Positions 9,990 through 20,428 of a DNA stretch of 64,000 nt are shown piece by piece; within the stretch, counting starts at the first letter, position 1; each line of letters begins with the position of its first letter. The DNA is taken from the NCBI GenBank assembly GCA_018873225.1, contig JAEILZ010000007.1, forward strand, positions 1,984,001 through 2,048,000, read 5' to 3'. Both the position numbers and the translations under genes were made by a program. The notes beneath the pieces are model-generated. The model was not told where the DNA came from. It was given only the letters and a program-made list of their open reading frames with translations, and ran no database searches. The stretch is from [Phialemoniopsis] sp. UDSM-2020 (lineage: Eukaryota > Ascomycota > Sordariomycetes > Thyridiales > Thyridiaceae).

Positions 9990-12220
9990 ATGTCGAACCA
10001 CCAGGACCCCGAGAGTGGAGGAGAGGACGTGTTTGAGTCCGCAGGAGAAGAGTTGAGTGCCGTTCATTATTTCCCTGAAGGAATAGATGAAGACGACGAA
10101 GACTCCGAGTACCACGATCTGGATGAGGATGAAGATGAGGATGAAGACGAGGATGACGAGGATGACGAGGATGAAGATGACGATGACGACGAAGAGCACG
10201 GAGAACATCGCGCTTTCATTGATGGTATGTCTTTTACTTGTCGAGATCTGGCAGTCAAAATCTCTATTACTGACCAAATTATGATCAAAGCTGGTGGCAT
10301 GCAAGTCGAGATTTCATTCCAGCCAGAGGATGCTGAAGATGATGACGCAGTGGGATGGGCCGAGAGGAACCTGGTCCAGGTGATCAATTTGATAGCGGGC
10401 GGTAAGTTTATTCGACAATATTTCCAAGTCTCCAATTGCTAAACCGAGCAGGCGGTCAAACGGGCCATACGTTCTTGTCCCAACCGCAGCTACGAGCGCT
10501 TGTGGGGGCAGCGCACGCAGTGGATGAAGATGATGACGAAGACGACGATGACTGGGGTCATTTGAGCTACGGCGGTCGACGCCGTCGAAGAAGGACGAGA
10601 CCTGATCCTGATCGGTTCCCCAAAGTCCCGAGTGACGAAGGAAGGGAGCTGATGAACTCGGGCGTCTTTGGCTCAACGGATCGGCAAGCAGCATCACAAA
10701 TTCCCAAGAAGAAAGCGCTTGCACGAAGGGTTTTAGATCGGGAGCTCGGGCTCGATGACAAAATTGGCTGGAGGATGCGACAGGGACTCATGGCCCAGAG
10801 CCTGATACCCACCAGCGACGCGGACCTCGTCATTCACTACCACGACCCAGTGTATTCTGGACAATTTTCCGATGATGGCAACTTCTTTTATTCCTGCGTC
10901 AAGGATTTCCGAGTCCGTATGTACGATACGACAAATCCATACAACTGGAGGCATTACAAGACAGTCAGCCATCCATTCGGACAGTGGACACTGACCGATG
11001 CCTCGCTGAGCCCGGATAACAAATGGCTCGCATACACGTCTATTCAGCCGACAGTATGCCTTGCTCCAACGGACCCAAATGATACGGGCGATCCTTATAC
11101 TTTGGACCTGTCCAGCTCAAACAACCCCGGTCAATTTCACGATGCGTGGCATACACACCACTCTTTTGGCATTTTCTCAATTCGCTTCTCTGGTGACGGC
11201 CGAGAACTTGTGGCTGGTACGAACGCAGCTTCGGTCGTGATATACGATATCGAGTCTCGGCAGGTCCTGCACAACGTATCTGGCCACGAGGACGATGTGA
11301 ATGCCGTATGCTTTGCCGACAAGATGTCACCGCACATTCTCTACTCAGGATCCGACGATGCTACGATCAAGGTCTGGGACAGACGCAGCATGGGCGACGG
11401 CCGCGAGGCTGGAGCATTTGTCGGACATTGCGAAGGCCTCACATGCATTGACAGCAAGGGTGATGGGCGCTACATCCTTTCAAACGCCAAGGACCAGACG
11501 ATGAAGTTGTGGGACTTGCGCATGGCCATGAGTACGGACCAGTTTGCGGAGAAGAACCCGATGCAGCACACGAGACACAGCAACTTCGACTACCGCTTCC
11601 ATCGGTATTTCGACGATGACTGGTTCAAACACCCCGATGACAATTCTCTCGTTACGTTCCGGGGCCACCAGGTGCGGCGTACGTTGATACGATGCCATTT
11701 CTCGCCACCTGGCAGCACGGATTCTCGATACGTCTACTCGGGAAGTTATGATGGCAAGGTCTACGTATGGAATATGGATGCCACGATTGCGGCCGAAATC
11801 GATGTCAAAGACGCAGCGGCTGAGATGCTGTATGGGTCGAACCGGCCTGGCATCAGGCATCATCATCATCACCATCTTGCATCTGCTTGTGTGCGCGATG
11901 CTAGCTGGCATCCCAATGTCCCAATTCTTGTTGGTAAGTAGGAGTGCAGCAGAGAGCTAGTCCATATCTTGTGGTGAACAACAAGACAGAGCTAACACAC
12001 GGCAATAACAGCATCGGCCTGGAACGGGCAGCAGGACTTTGGCTCTTGTACGGTTCACTCTTACAACGATGCTACCGAAGACGATGCCGAACCAAAAATG
12101 GGACGTATTGTGGACGACAAACTCGGCCCCCTGGGATTGCGTACGCGTGAGACGGAGAGTCCTGAATCGGATGAGGATGGCCTGGGTCATTTCTTTAACG
12201 CTGGTGCTGGTGACTGGTAG
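9990..12220 (+). CDS. WD40-repeat protein, DCAF11/LEC14B-like
   Basis: Four exons (9990-10224, 10291-10401, 10452-11933, 12012-12220; 2037 nt, 678 aa), all phases close. Residues 1-80 contain a long Asp/Glu tract, followed by a second acidic patch near VDEDDDEDDDDWG and an Arg-rich stretch. The WD40 propeller starts at about residue 240, with repeats such as VYSGQFSDDGNFFYSC, FGIFSIRFSGDGRELVAG, DVNAVCFADKMSPHILYSG and TCIDSKGDGRYILSNAKDQTMKLWD, and ends DASWHPNVPILVASAWNG. The order matches LEC14B and animal DCAF11/WDR23, substrate receptors of CUL4-DDB1 ubiquitin ligases; a WDRR-type DDB1-binding motif is visible as VWDRRSMG. Role in fungi is inferred. An odd six-histidine run (GIRHHHHHHLASAC) sits in a loop between blades. 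Confidence 0.88.
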
Positions 12221-13460
12221 GAGTATGTCATTCAGACAGTGGGTGCCGCTGAAGTAGCATAGCAACCTTGAAGAAGAGACAGGGCTAGGGTGTAAAGTAT
12301 TGGAGTGCCATTATATGCGCTGAGCAGTTTGGACCGCGCATCTTGTGTATGGAACCTGGTTGTGTATCTGCTGGGTTGTGTGTCTGCAGGTGGTGTTTCG
12401 TCCCAAAATAGCTGCCCACTATTCCGGCCCTGACCAGGTGCTAAATGGACCCGGTAGAGGTGAGAAACGCTATCTTATAGCTAGGGGAGTCCGTGCACGG
12501 CCTGACCCCACAGCCTTGTCTCGTGGACGCGCCTTAACTTACTCGCACCTCCAAAAGCTCCAGTTTTCCTTCTTCTCCTCTCTCTCTTCTTCAACCCATT
12601 GTTTCCCTGGGCGCAACTCCTCCTCCCTCTTCGAGCTTGAAAGGCGACTTACGAGGACACTCAACGTGAAAGACGCCGTATCGACTGGATCTTATATCCA
12701 ACCGTCTTTTCTTGGTTCTAGCCAGGCGCCAGGCTCGATTTTCCACAATCGAGGTGCTCGCGCTTCGCTCTTTGCCAGTTCCCCGAACCTCGATTGCACC
12801 GAACAGGTTCAACCCAAGCTTCTCGGCGCCCCTCGCTGCGCTGCATAAGTGCAGTGCCCTCGTTAGGCTCACTGACTTTATCACTTTGTTCTGAGACTGG
12901 GATTAGGGGGGAGTGAGAGGCAGGCTTGCCATTCTTCTCAGGCAGAGTTGATTCCTGTGGACTTCTGGCTCTGGACATCAAGGCTCATTCCATATCCTCA
13001 GCGTCCATATCCTATCTGCATTACTCTCAAGCTCCTGAAGAGGTGCAACGGGTATTATATCTGGCCTGTACAGTAACCCCATCATCATCACAGCGCCTGT
13101 CGCAAGACTGCAAGCACAGAGCTTCGTCTTCAATTACCTTGCCTGACTGAGGAGGGTATCACGTTTATCATCTGTCACTCAGGATCGGGAGTGTACGTAT
13201 CGCTTGCTCTTGTTTCTTGTCTTTGAGCTTTTTCTCGTCTGCTGTGCTTTCAATCATGTCTTCGCTGCTCTTTCTCTCTTTACTGTTCTCAACACCTCGC
13301 TGGGCTTGTACAGCTGCTGATATGGGACCGTGGACTGCGCAGACATATTCGTGTAATTCTGATCCAGACTCTAGGCTTCAATACAGACTTCACTTCACAA
13401 CCAGACTGGGCTTCGGAGAGGGTCAACTTGACTTCCTCTTGACATACTTGAGCTGGAAAG
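12221..13460. other. Intergenic and long 5' leader
   Basis: Pyrimidine-rich sequence upstream of the CPSF6-like gene. A plausible leader intron runs from GTACGT (13192) to a CAG ending near 13315. An upstream open frame overlaps the main start (see findings). Confidence 0.45.
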
Positions 13461-14795
13461 ATGGCTGAAGAGGAGTACGAGATCGATATCTACGGGGATG
13501 AGCAAGGAAACAACGGCGAGGCCCACCAGAGGCATGATGAGGAAGGACAAGGTCGGCACAACGACGGTGACGATGGATACCATGGAGAAGATGGCCACGA
13601 CGCACACGGTCAAGGCGATTATGACGATAGTCACCACGACGGCAACGGCGGCCACGATCAGCATCAGGACTCGTCAGAATATAACCAGACCGAGTCCTCC
13701 TCACAGCAGCGGCAGCAGGGCATTAAGCGAAAAGAATCGTCGGACGAACGCCCCGTCGATCCAGGCGCGACAACCGCCTTGTTGATCTCGGAGCTAAACT
13801 GGTGGAATACCGACGACGATGTTCGAGGCTGGATTCACCAAGCGGGATGCGAAGACGAACTCAAGGACATTACGTTTAGTGAACATAAAGTTAATGGCAA
13901 GAGCAAAGGGTAAGCCGGGACATTGGTATCAACCCATCGTATCCAGCAGTCATGCTGACCTTCATTAGCCAAGCCTATGTCGAGTTCACCTCGCAGCAAG
14001 CTGCTACCGCGGCCAAACACAAGATTGACGAGGTCTCCAACGACAGCTCTGGGCAGGGCCCGAAGAGGCAGACTGTGATCTACTCTTCTCCCACTAACAA
14101 CCCCTTCCGTACCCTTCCCAAGGATGCGCCGGCTCGGGCCAATAAGGATGGCCAGAACCGTACGCCGTCGGGACCTGGTTTCAACGACCGCTCTGGCAAT
14201 ATGGGCGGCAACAACTACGGTGGCGGTGGCTTCCGTGGAGGCAGAGGAAACTACCAGCGCGGCGGTATGGGCGGCCAGGGCGGCTACAACCGCAACTTTA
14301 ACAACAACATGGGTGGCTTCAACAACAATATGGGGTTCAATAACAACATGGGCGGTGGCAACTTCGGTGGCTTCCGCGGCGGCGGTATGATGGGCAACAA
14401 CATGCGCGGCGGCATGGGGATGCGCGGCGGTCGTGGTGGTAACATGAACGGCATGATGAACAACATGAATCCCATGGGAGGTATGGGAGGCATGGGCGGT
14501 ATGGGCGGCATGGGCAACAACATGGGAAATATGAGCAACATGGGAAACATGGGCGGCATGGGTAATATGGGTGGCATGGGAATGATGGGAAATGCTATGA
14601 GTAAGTTCACATCTGCATGTTTCGGAATTCATGCACTACCTGACATGACGGACTCACTAACGCGATGCTGGTATAGACTTCCCCAACATGCAGCCCCATT
14701 TCAACCCCAGCTTCTTCCCCAACGGAGGAGGCAATCAGTCAGGGAACAATGAGTGGCAGAATCCTCATGGAGCAAAACGACCACGACCAGAGTAG
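13461..14795 (+). CDS. CPSF6/CFIm68-like RNA-binding protein with Gly/Met-rich tail
   Basis: Three exons (13461-13909, 13969-14600, 14677-14795; 1200 nt, 399 aa). Residues 1-90 are Asp/His/Glu-rich and disordered. An RRM follows (about 105-185): TTALLISELNWWNTDDDVRGW is the characteristic first strand and helix of the CFIm68/CPSF6 RRM, then the KSKGQAYVEF RNP1-like strand, joined across the first intron. From residue 230 the protein is Gly/Asn/Met/Arg-rich with FRGGRGN, MRGG and repeated MGGMG units, ending GAKRPRPE. In animals the family acts in cleavage factor I during mRNA 3' processing; a similar job is inferred. The Met/Gly tract makes the antisense strand look open (Pro/Met- and His/Ala-rich frames), which is not real coding. 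Confidence 0.87.
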
Positions 14796-15487
14796 GACTC
14801 GGGAAGGTCAAACAGCCGGGGAGCCCAGAACCCTGTGGCCTTTACACCGTCCGCCATGGGTATGCTGACGATGTCAGCGCCGCCCGCGACTCTTCCACCG
14901 AGGCCCAGAGGGTTGTTGTCGGCGCCGCCAACTCAGCAGGCGGGTGGCGTTCAGTCCCGCCCTGCAGGCCGCAAAGGCTAGATGCTGAGTGCTCTACCTG
15001 GATCATTGGGACGGCACCCGAGTTGCCGTTTATCACTGTACTACTTTGCTATTGCTGCCTTGCTGTTGCTCGAGCAAACCCGTTTGAATTGGGGTTCATC
15101 TGGAATTTCAAGTTGGTGTGAAGGAGTTGACAAGGACACTGCTCTAATTTTGCGCATTACGCGCGTTGTGTTAGTATGGTAGCATCTGTGCCTAAGTTTT
15201 TACGGAATCTCGGTTCTGGCATGAATACATTCAATTGAAACAACTGAATTGTGTGAGTAACCTGGATGATGAATAAAGCAGTCCCCAGTCTGAATTCCCA
15301 TGAGATGCTGCGTCACTACGAGACTGGACTCATCACTGAACCCACCAAAAGCTTATCAAGATAGCAAGTACCTATCCACTTTGGGAATTACCATGTCGAA
15401 CGATCGCAGCACCTTCTCGTACCACCCGGACTTGTATACTCTTTCCAAGCTTAACATGCGTGCAGAGAGGTATCAATTGGCGTCGCG
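14796..15487. other. Intergenic
   Basis: 3' flank of the RNA-binding protein and promoter of COQ4. No coding signal found. Confidence 0.5.
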
Positions 15488-16438
15488 ATGAAGGCAGTTA
15501 TACCGCGCTCCTCAGCAGTTGCTGCTGCTCGGCGACAAGTCAGCCGAGCTGTCCTCGTCCCGGCACTATTGTCGAACACCTCTTCAAGGCCGTTCTCGGT
15601 CCTGAACCGGCCACCACCCAACTACCCCGGCCATGTCCCCCTCACCGGCATTGAACGGGCTGGTCTGGCGATCGGCTCGGGCCTCCTGTCATTGATTGAT
15701 CCCAGACGGGGAGGCAAGTTTTCTCTCATGCCTTGACTGATCGAGTACCTACAACGAATCTAAGCTAACCCGGGGTGCCCTTTCCCTCCTACAGACCTCA
15801 TCGCCGCCTTCGCCGAGGCCACAGCGACGCCCTACTTCATCTACCGCCTCCGCGACGCCATGCTCGCCGACTCCACGGGCCGGCGCATCCTCCGCGACAG
15901 GCCGCGCCTGACCTCGGCCTCGCTCGACCTGCCCCGCCTGCGCTCCCTGCCCGCCGAAAGCGTGGGCGCGACCTACGCCGCCTGGCTCGACCGCGAAGGG
16001 GTCTCGCCGGACACGCGGTCGCAGGTGCGCTACATCGATGACGAGGAGGCCGCGTACGTCATGCAGCGGTACCGCGAGTGCCACGACTTCTACCACGCGC
16101 TGACAGGGCTGCCGATCGTGCGCGAGGGCGAGGTGGCGCTCAAGGCGTTTGAGTTTGCCAACACGCTGCTGCCCATGACGGGGTTCAGCGTGGCGGCGGC
16201 GGCGACGCTGAAGAAGGCCGAGAGGAAGCGGTTCGCGAGTACGTACCTGCCCTGGGCGGTGCGCAATGGCCTAAAGGCGAAGGATGTGATCAACGTGTAC
16301 TGGGAGGAGGAGCTCGAGACCGACGTTGCGGACCTGCGGAAGCGGCTTAATGTCGAGACGCCGCCTGACATGAGGCAGATTCGCAAGAAGGAGAGGGAGG
16401 AGAGGAAGAGGAGGAAGGCTGCTACGGGGCAGCAATAG
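15488..16438 (+). CDS. coq4: Coenzyme Q biosynthesis protein COQ4, mitochondrial
   Basis: Matrix-side inner-membrane protein that organises the CoQ synthesis complex. Two exons (15488-15713, 15795-16438; 870 nt, 289 aa). The first ~45 residues are Arg/Ser/Ala-rich, a mitochondrial presequence. Then [20 protein letters not shown] and [15 protein letters not shown], hallmark COQ4 segments. The metal-binding signature HDxxHx11E is intact as H172, D173, H176 and E188 (HDFYHALTG...). The C-terminus has the [12 protein letters not shown] segment and a basic coil. The intron uses a GC donor (GCAAGT at 15714) with a normal ACAG acceptor; only this join keeps the family residues RRGD in frame. It is convergent with PDCD5, 242 bases away. 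Confidence 0.95.
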
Positions 16439-16680
16439 AGCTGGCACCTTTCCAAGCACATATGGGGAGATGTTTCTCGTGGGGAGTTGTACTTTAATTG
16501 TATTTTTGGCATTGTACCACCAGCAGGAATACGAGACCTATCATCTCGTTCATAGAGACCCTATAGAATCAACCTTGAAGATCCCCTTCATTGCTCACGC
16601 GCGCAAGGCCTATTTTGCGGAGAAGTGCCGGGGAAAAGGAACCGTAGAAATGGTATAACGAAGCAGACCAATAGACTCTT

Positions 16681-17285
16681 TCACAGGTCGAACAAGTCGT
16701 CGTCATCATCGTCCCACCGCTTGTGCTTCTTGACCACAATCTTCTCCTGCTGGTTGTTGTCGGCCACGGCGTTGAGCAGCTCCTTGAGCTGTTCCTCAGT
16801 CACCTTCTGCCGCAGCTGGCCCGACTGCGCCAGCATGATGAGCCGGTTCTCAATCTCGGTCGCCCGCGACTCCTTGACCATGCGGATGCGGCCCAGGCGG
16901 TCCGCCGCCTCGGGGTGCAGGATCTGGTCGAGGATGCCCTTGCGCTGCTCGGCTGTCGTAATCGCACTCTGGTTAGTTTATAGTCCTGACGGTGTTCGGT
17001 GGAGTAGGTCTTTGCGTACCTTCTTGTGCCCTATACGAGAGAACGTTAGCGTGTCAAAGTCCTTGATCCTCTAGAGACGGCTGTCTCGTGTGTGCGGGCA
17101 CTTACTGTCTCTGCTCTGCCTGGCCTTGGCCTGAAGCACCACCTCCGCCGCCCTGGCCGCCTGCGCCCTGTGCCTTCAGCTGCTCAAGACGAGCCTTGCG
17201 AATCTATAGATTGTTAGACTGAGACTGCCACGACTGCCACCATATCGCGACAGCAGCATACCTGCTCTAGTTCTGCGTCATCCAT
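16681..17285 (-). CDS. PDCD5/TFAR19-family DNA-binding protein
   Basis: Small, helical, basic/acidic protein conserved from archaea to humans (PDCD5). Four exons: 17285-17262, 17203-17106, an 11-nt internal exon 17030-17020, and 16952-16681 (405 nt, 134 aa). Start MDDAELEQIRKARLEQLKAQG is classical, followed by a Gly/Gln linker and then QAQEAEQRKGILDQILHPEA and ADRLGRIRMVKESRATEIEN, the conserved three-helix core, and the acidic tail WDDDDDDLFDL. The 11-nt exon (GGCACAAGAAG) is flanked by TATAG and GTACGC, and the next intron has a CTAAC branch point and a GACAG acceptor. Skipping the small exon and using a CCAGAG acceptor also stays open but gives a less family-like sequence. The family is linked to apoptosis and tubulin/prefoldin folding in animals; the fungal role is inferred. 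Confidence 0.9.
17020..17030 (-). other. 11-nt internal coding exon of PDCD5
   Basis: GGCACAAGAAG on the minus strand, preceded by TATAG and followed by GTACGC. Together with the flanking exons it encodes the QAQEA stretch expected between the Gly-rich linker and the helical core. Confidence 0.75.
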
Positions 17286-17651
17286 GGTCGTGATTTGGGG
17301 GTTGGTTGGTGGGGTTGATGGTTTGCGCAGCTGTGGTGCGATAAGATGTGGTGAATTCATGGTGGGGAACAGACTGCGCGCGCGCTCAGTACGTCAATGC
17401 TTGCATGAGTAACTAGCAGCTTTAATGTATCAGGAACATGGAGCATCTAGGAGCCAGGATTCTATAAGAAGTTTAAGAATTGGTATTTCTAAGCCGTCAT
17501 ATAATTCTGCGGCTGTCTATGTGTAGATTTGACAATATGGTACATCGCTAGTCATACATGTAATACACTGTCGGAGAGCGCTTGCTCATCACCAACACCA
17601 TCATGAGTTACAAGAACGTCCAGGGGCCCTTTCATTCGCAACACGGGGCTC
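17286..17651. other. Intergenic
   Basis: Between the PDCD5 start and the end of the reductase-like gene. No feature seen. Confidence 0.5.
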
Positions 17652-19253
17652 TCATCGTAATTTCCTCTTCTCAGCGGGTATATACTCCCCCAGTCCAGCC
17701 AGATTGTTTCTTTGTCGGGCTTTCACCATTGCCATGACCGTCTTGTTGGCGTTGCATGTCACGCCCACCTCGGCTCCACGCCGGACGAAGTAGCCATTCA
17801 AGAAGTCGATGTCGCTCTGTCTGCCCCAGCGGACAGCATGGAGCATGTGACTTTCTCCGTTGGTCCTTTTCCTCAAACGAGCGCGGCAGTCCCCTTCAAG
17901 TGCGCCACCGCCGACGTAGCTCAGTAGCGACTCGCACTTCTGAAGCTCGGGGAGAGACGTGATGACATCGGATATCTCCCGTAAGAGCTCAAAGACAAGC
18001 TCTCGCGCGTCCTTGTTGGACCAAACCTTTGCATATGGCAGATCAAGCCCCGCGGAGACCGAGTCTACCGCGGAGACGAACGCCATATCAGGGAGCCTCC
18101 GTCGCATGAATTCCTCGAAAGTGTAACCGCCAGCCCCAAGGTCCGGCGTGGTCGTTAGTAGTCTAAGAAGATGGGAGCCTCGCGTGTGGCGTTCAACAGG
18201 TGGGTGAATCTTCACAAAGGGGTCGTTGACACCCTCCCGAAGAGCCGTGAGACATAAACGCCCGGTGGCCTTCTCGTTGATTGAGAAGCGACTCCTCACA
18301 TGGGTCAGCACATGTGTCATGTGCCCCAGCACATACTTTGGTCGATATGCCGGATCTGTGAATAGGTGTTCGTTTAGGTGTTCAGCAACACCGAGGCCGT
18401 CTTGAATAAGACATATGGTCGTCCGGTGATCGATCCGATCAGCGATATCGGACAGCGCTTTGACAGCGTTGGCGCCTGCGAGTGTGAAGATGAGATTATC
18501 TATGTGGGACGGAGATGCTCTTGCACGGGCGCGGGCGGCTTCGTGTACCCTTTCGAAGACGGGTGTGTTGCGCGTCAAGCACTCCCCATTTCGAAAGACA
18601 TGAATTCCGTGTTCCTCGAGGTCCCACTCTCTCATATACCCCTTGCGATTCGCCAGTAATACAACCGGTGGTATCGAAGGCAGGCCAGAGAGGGCGTGTG
18701 CAATATAACTTGCTTTGAGGTCCGCACCAAAGATGTGTACTTGGTTGGACTGGGGCGTTGCCAGATCCGGCCGAGCTGCAATGGGTCGCAGAGAGAGTCT
18801 CGAGCTCGTTCGACGAATATTGATTGTGTTTTCAGTATCGGCGACGTCCTCGATTGCAGTTTCCGCTTCCGCTTCCTGTGGTGGAGGCTGGGCTTTGGGG
18901 GGTTTAGGAGCGACTGGCTGAGATTGTGTCTCCCCGGTACTCGCTTGGAGGCGAGGAGCTGACGATTTCGCCTGGAGAGGAGAATGTGGGCGACGGTTTG
19001 GGAAATTCTGGTGACTTGGCCCAGTATTTATCAGAAGGGAAGGGTTGCCGAATGGGAAATGGTAGTCGACAGGCGGACTCGGAGTGGTTGCAGCCTGCGC
19101 TGAGATGAACTTGTTGGCGCCCCGGCCGCCCGATATGTTACCGCGGTTCCATCCTAATTGTCTGTAGGGTATTCGTGAGAATACCCTTACTTTTGGTCGA
19201 GAGGCTATTGTGAGAGACAGGTTGACTGATTTCAGACGCTACCTGGGCGTCAT
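17652..19253 (-). CDS. Divergent ketopantoate reductase-like protein (ApbA/PanE fold)
   Basis: Best model: 11-nt first coding exon 19253-19243 (ATGACGCCCAG), an 81-nt intron, then 19161-17652 (1521 nt, 506 aa). The long exon has no ATG before 18635, so an upstream exon is required. Residues 5-140 are disordered and Pro-rich. The Rossmann start is at about 145, VHIFGADLKASYIAHAL, where the GxGxxG loop is altered to GADLKA. The LANRKG segment and LIQDGLGVAEHLNE correspond to the beta-strand and NGLG loop of 2-dehydropantoate 2-reductases. The C-terminal helical half contains INEKATGRLC and the YAKVWSNKDARELV helix. The changed glycine loop makes NADPH binding or activity doubtful; fungi carry several such paralogs, some linked to mitochondrial translation. 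An alternative upstream ATG at 19475 in the same frame would add a presequence-like N-terminus. Confidence 0.72.
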
Positions 19254-19794
19254 TGCAGTCAGGTCTCGTGTGTGCCGTCGAGGAATTGAATCGAGCCTGG
19301 ATATTCTATTCGAAAAGTTTATCCAAGACGGTACACTGCTCGAGTAGTAGAGTCCACGGGGTTGTTGTACAGCGGGTGCGCCAGCTTCAAAAAGGAGCGG
19401 ATGTTGATGATGGCGACATTTTTTCGTCGCAGTTCGGTCGTGGAAATGCGCTTTTGCGATCGCCCGATAAACCAAGCATCTCCTTTCACATCCACCCGAT
19501 TGGCCACCAGACTATTTAGTGGGGACCACATGCAGTCCTCGCCAGGGTCCAGAAGGTACTTACTGATCGGCCACTAATAAAACTCACTTCTCGCGCTCTA
19601 GTCACCAGTATTCTCACAAAGCGGCATATCACATTGCCTGACGTCGCAATCAGAAGTCACCCTATTCTGCTCGAACAAGTCTTGGGTATAAATTTTGAGA
19701 ACCTATAATCTCACTTGGAAAATCTCGTCTCTCGAGTACCAGCGCCCAGTACTTCTCGCCTCGCCAACATTCCGTGCAGACTTACGCGAACATC
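19254..19794. promoter_or_regulatory. Divergent promoter region of reductase-like gene and lrp1
   Basis: A 541-base interval between two divergent starts. TATAAA occurs at 19687-19692, about 105 bases before the lrp1 ATG. The left part stays open on the minus strand up to 19475, so it may be partly coding. Confidence 0.4.
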
Positions 19795-20428
19795 ATGGCT
19801 GATATCTCGGATCTCAACCCTCACCTGGAACAGCTCGATGTCGATCTGGATCAGTTAGAAGAGGCCCTCAAGCCCCTCCTTGAGGATCTCGGCGGCCTCT
19901 CCTCACAGCTGCCGCTGTTAGATAAGAGCAAGCTATACGTTCTCGCGACATACGCTATCGAGTCACTCCTCTTTTGTTTGTGCCCTCTGCTTCCCTTTCC
20001 TTCGAATACTGGCTAATTCATGATGTCAGCTACGTTGCGCATCAATGGCGTAAACGCGCGGGATCACCCGGTCACCAAGGAGCTTGCTCGTGTGAAGCAG
20101 TATTTTGAAAAGATCAAGACCGCCGAAAATCCCCCCGCGCCGAGGGAGAACAGCCTGAACAAGGAGGCTGCCATTCGATTCCTCAAGTCAGATCTGGTAT
20201 GTACTTCTAGCCCTGCTGATGAAAGTTCTCGTTCTAACGAAGAGTCAGGCGGACAATGCGGAAGTCAAGAGGAAGTTGGGAGAGCAGCTCACCAAAGAGC
20301 GAGAAAAGGCTACGACGGCAGGAGCCAAGACCAACAAGAAGCGTTCAGCAGAGTCGAGTGATAAGGCCACTCAAGGTTCTGCAAAGGCCTCCAAACGGTC
20401 CAAGACTGGCCGCTCTGCTGCAAAGTGA
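19795..20428 (+). CDS. lrp1: Exosome cofactor Lrp1/Rrp47 (Sas10/C1D family)
   Basis: Nuclear protein that pairs with Rrp6 of the RNA exosome in 3' processing of rRNA, snRNA and snoRNA precursors. Three exons (19795-19975, 20030-20196, 20249-20428; 528 nt, 175 aa), phases close. Start MADISDLNPHLEQLDVDLDQ, then the conserved YAIESLLFSTLRINGVNA helix joined across intron 1, and ELARVKQYFEKIKTAE, the signature of the Sas10/C1D domain. The C-terminal ~60 residues are Lys/Ser/Ala-rich (KTNKKRSAESS, SKRSKTGRSAAK), the RNA-binding basic tail. Intron 1 has a weak donor GTTTGT but both flanking residues agree with the family. Confidence 0.92.

Noticed and set aside
13835..14632. Long His/Ala- and Pro/Met-rich antisense frames over the Gly/Met tail
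   Set aside because: They mirror GGC/ATG repeats of the sense gene, which has the RRM and closing splice phases.
16966..17106. PDCD5 model without the 11-nt exon
   Set aside because: It stays open but yields QRHAITTAEQ, less like the family than QAQEAEQ; kept as an alternative splice path in the findings.
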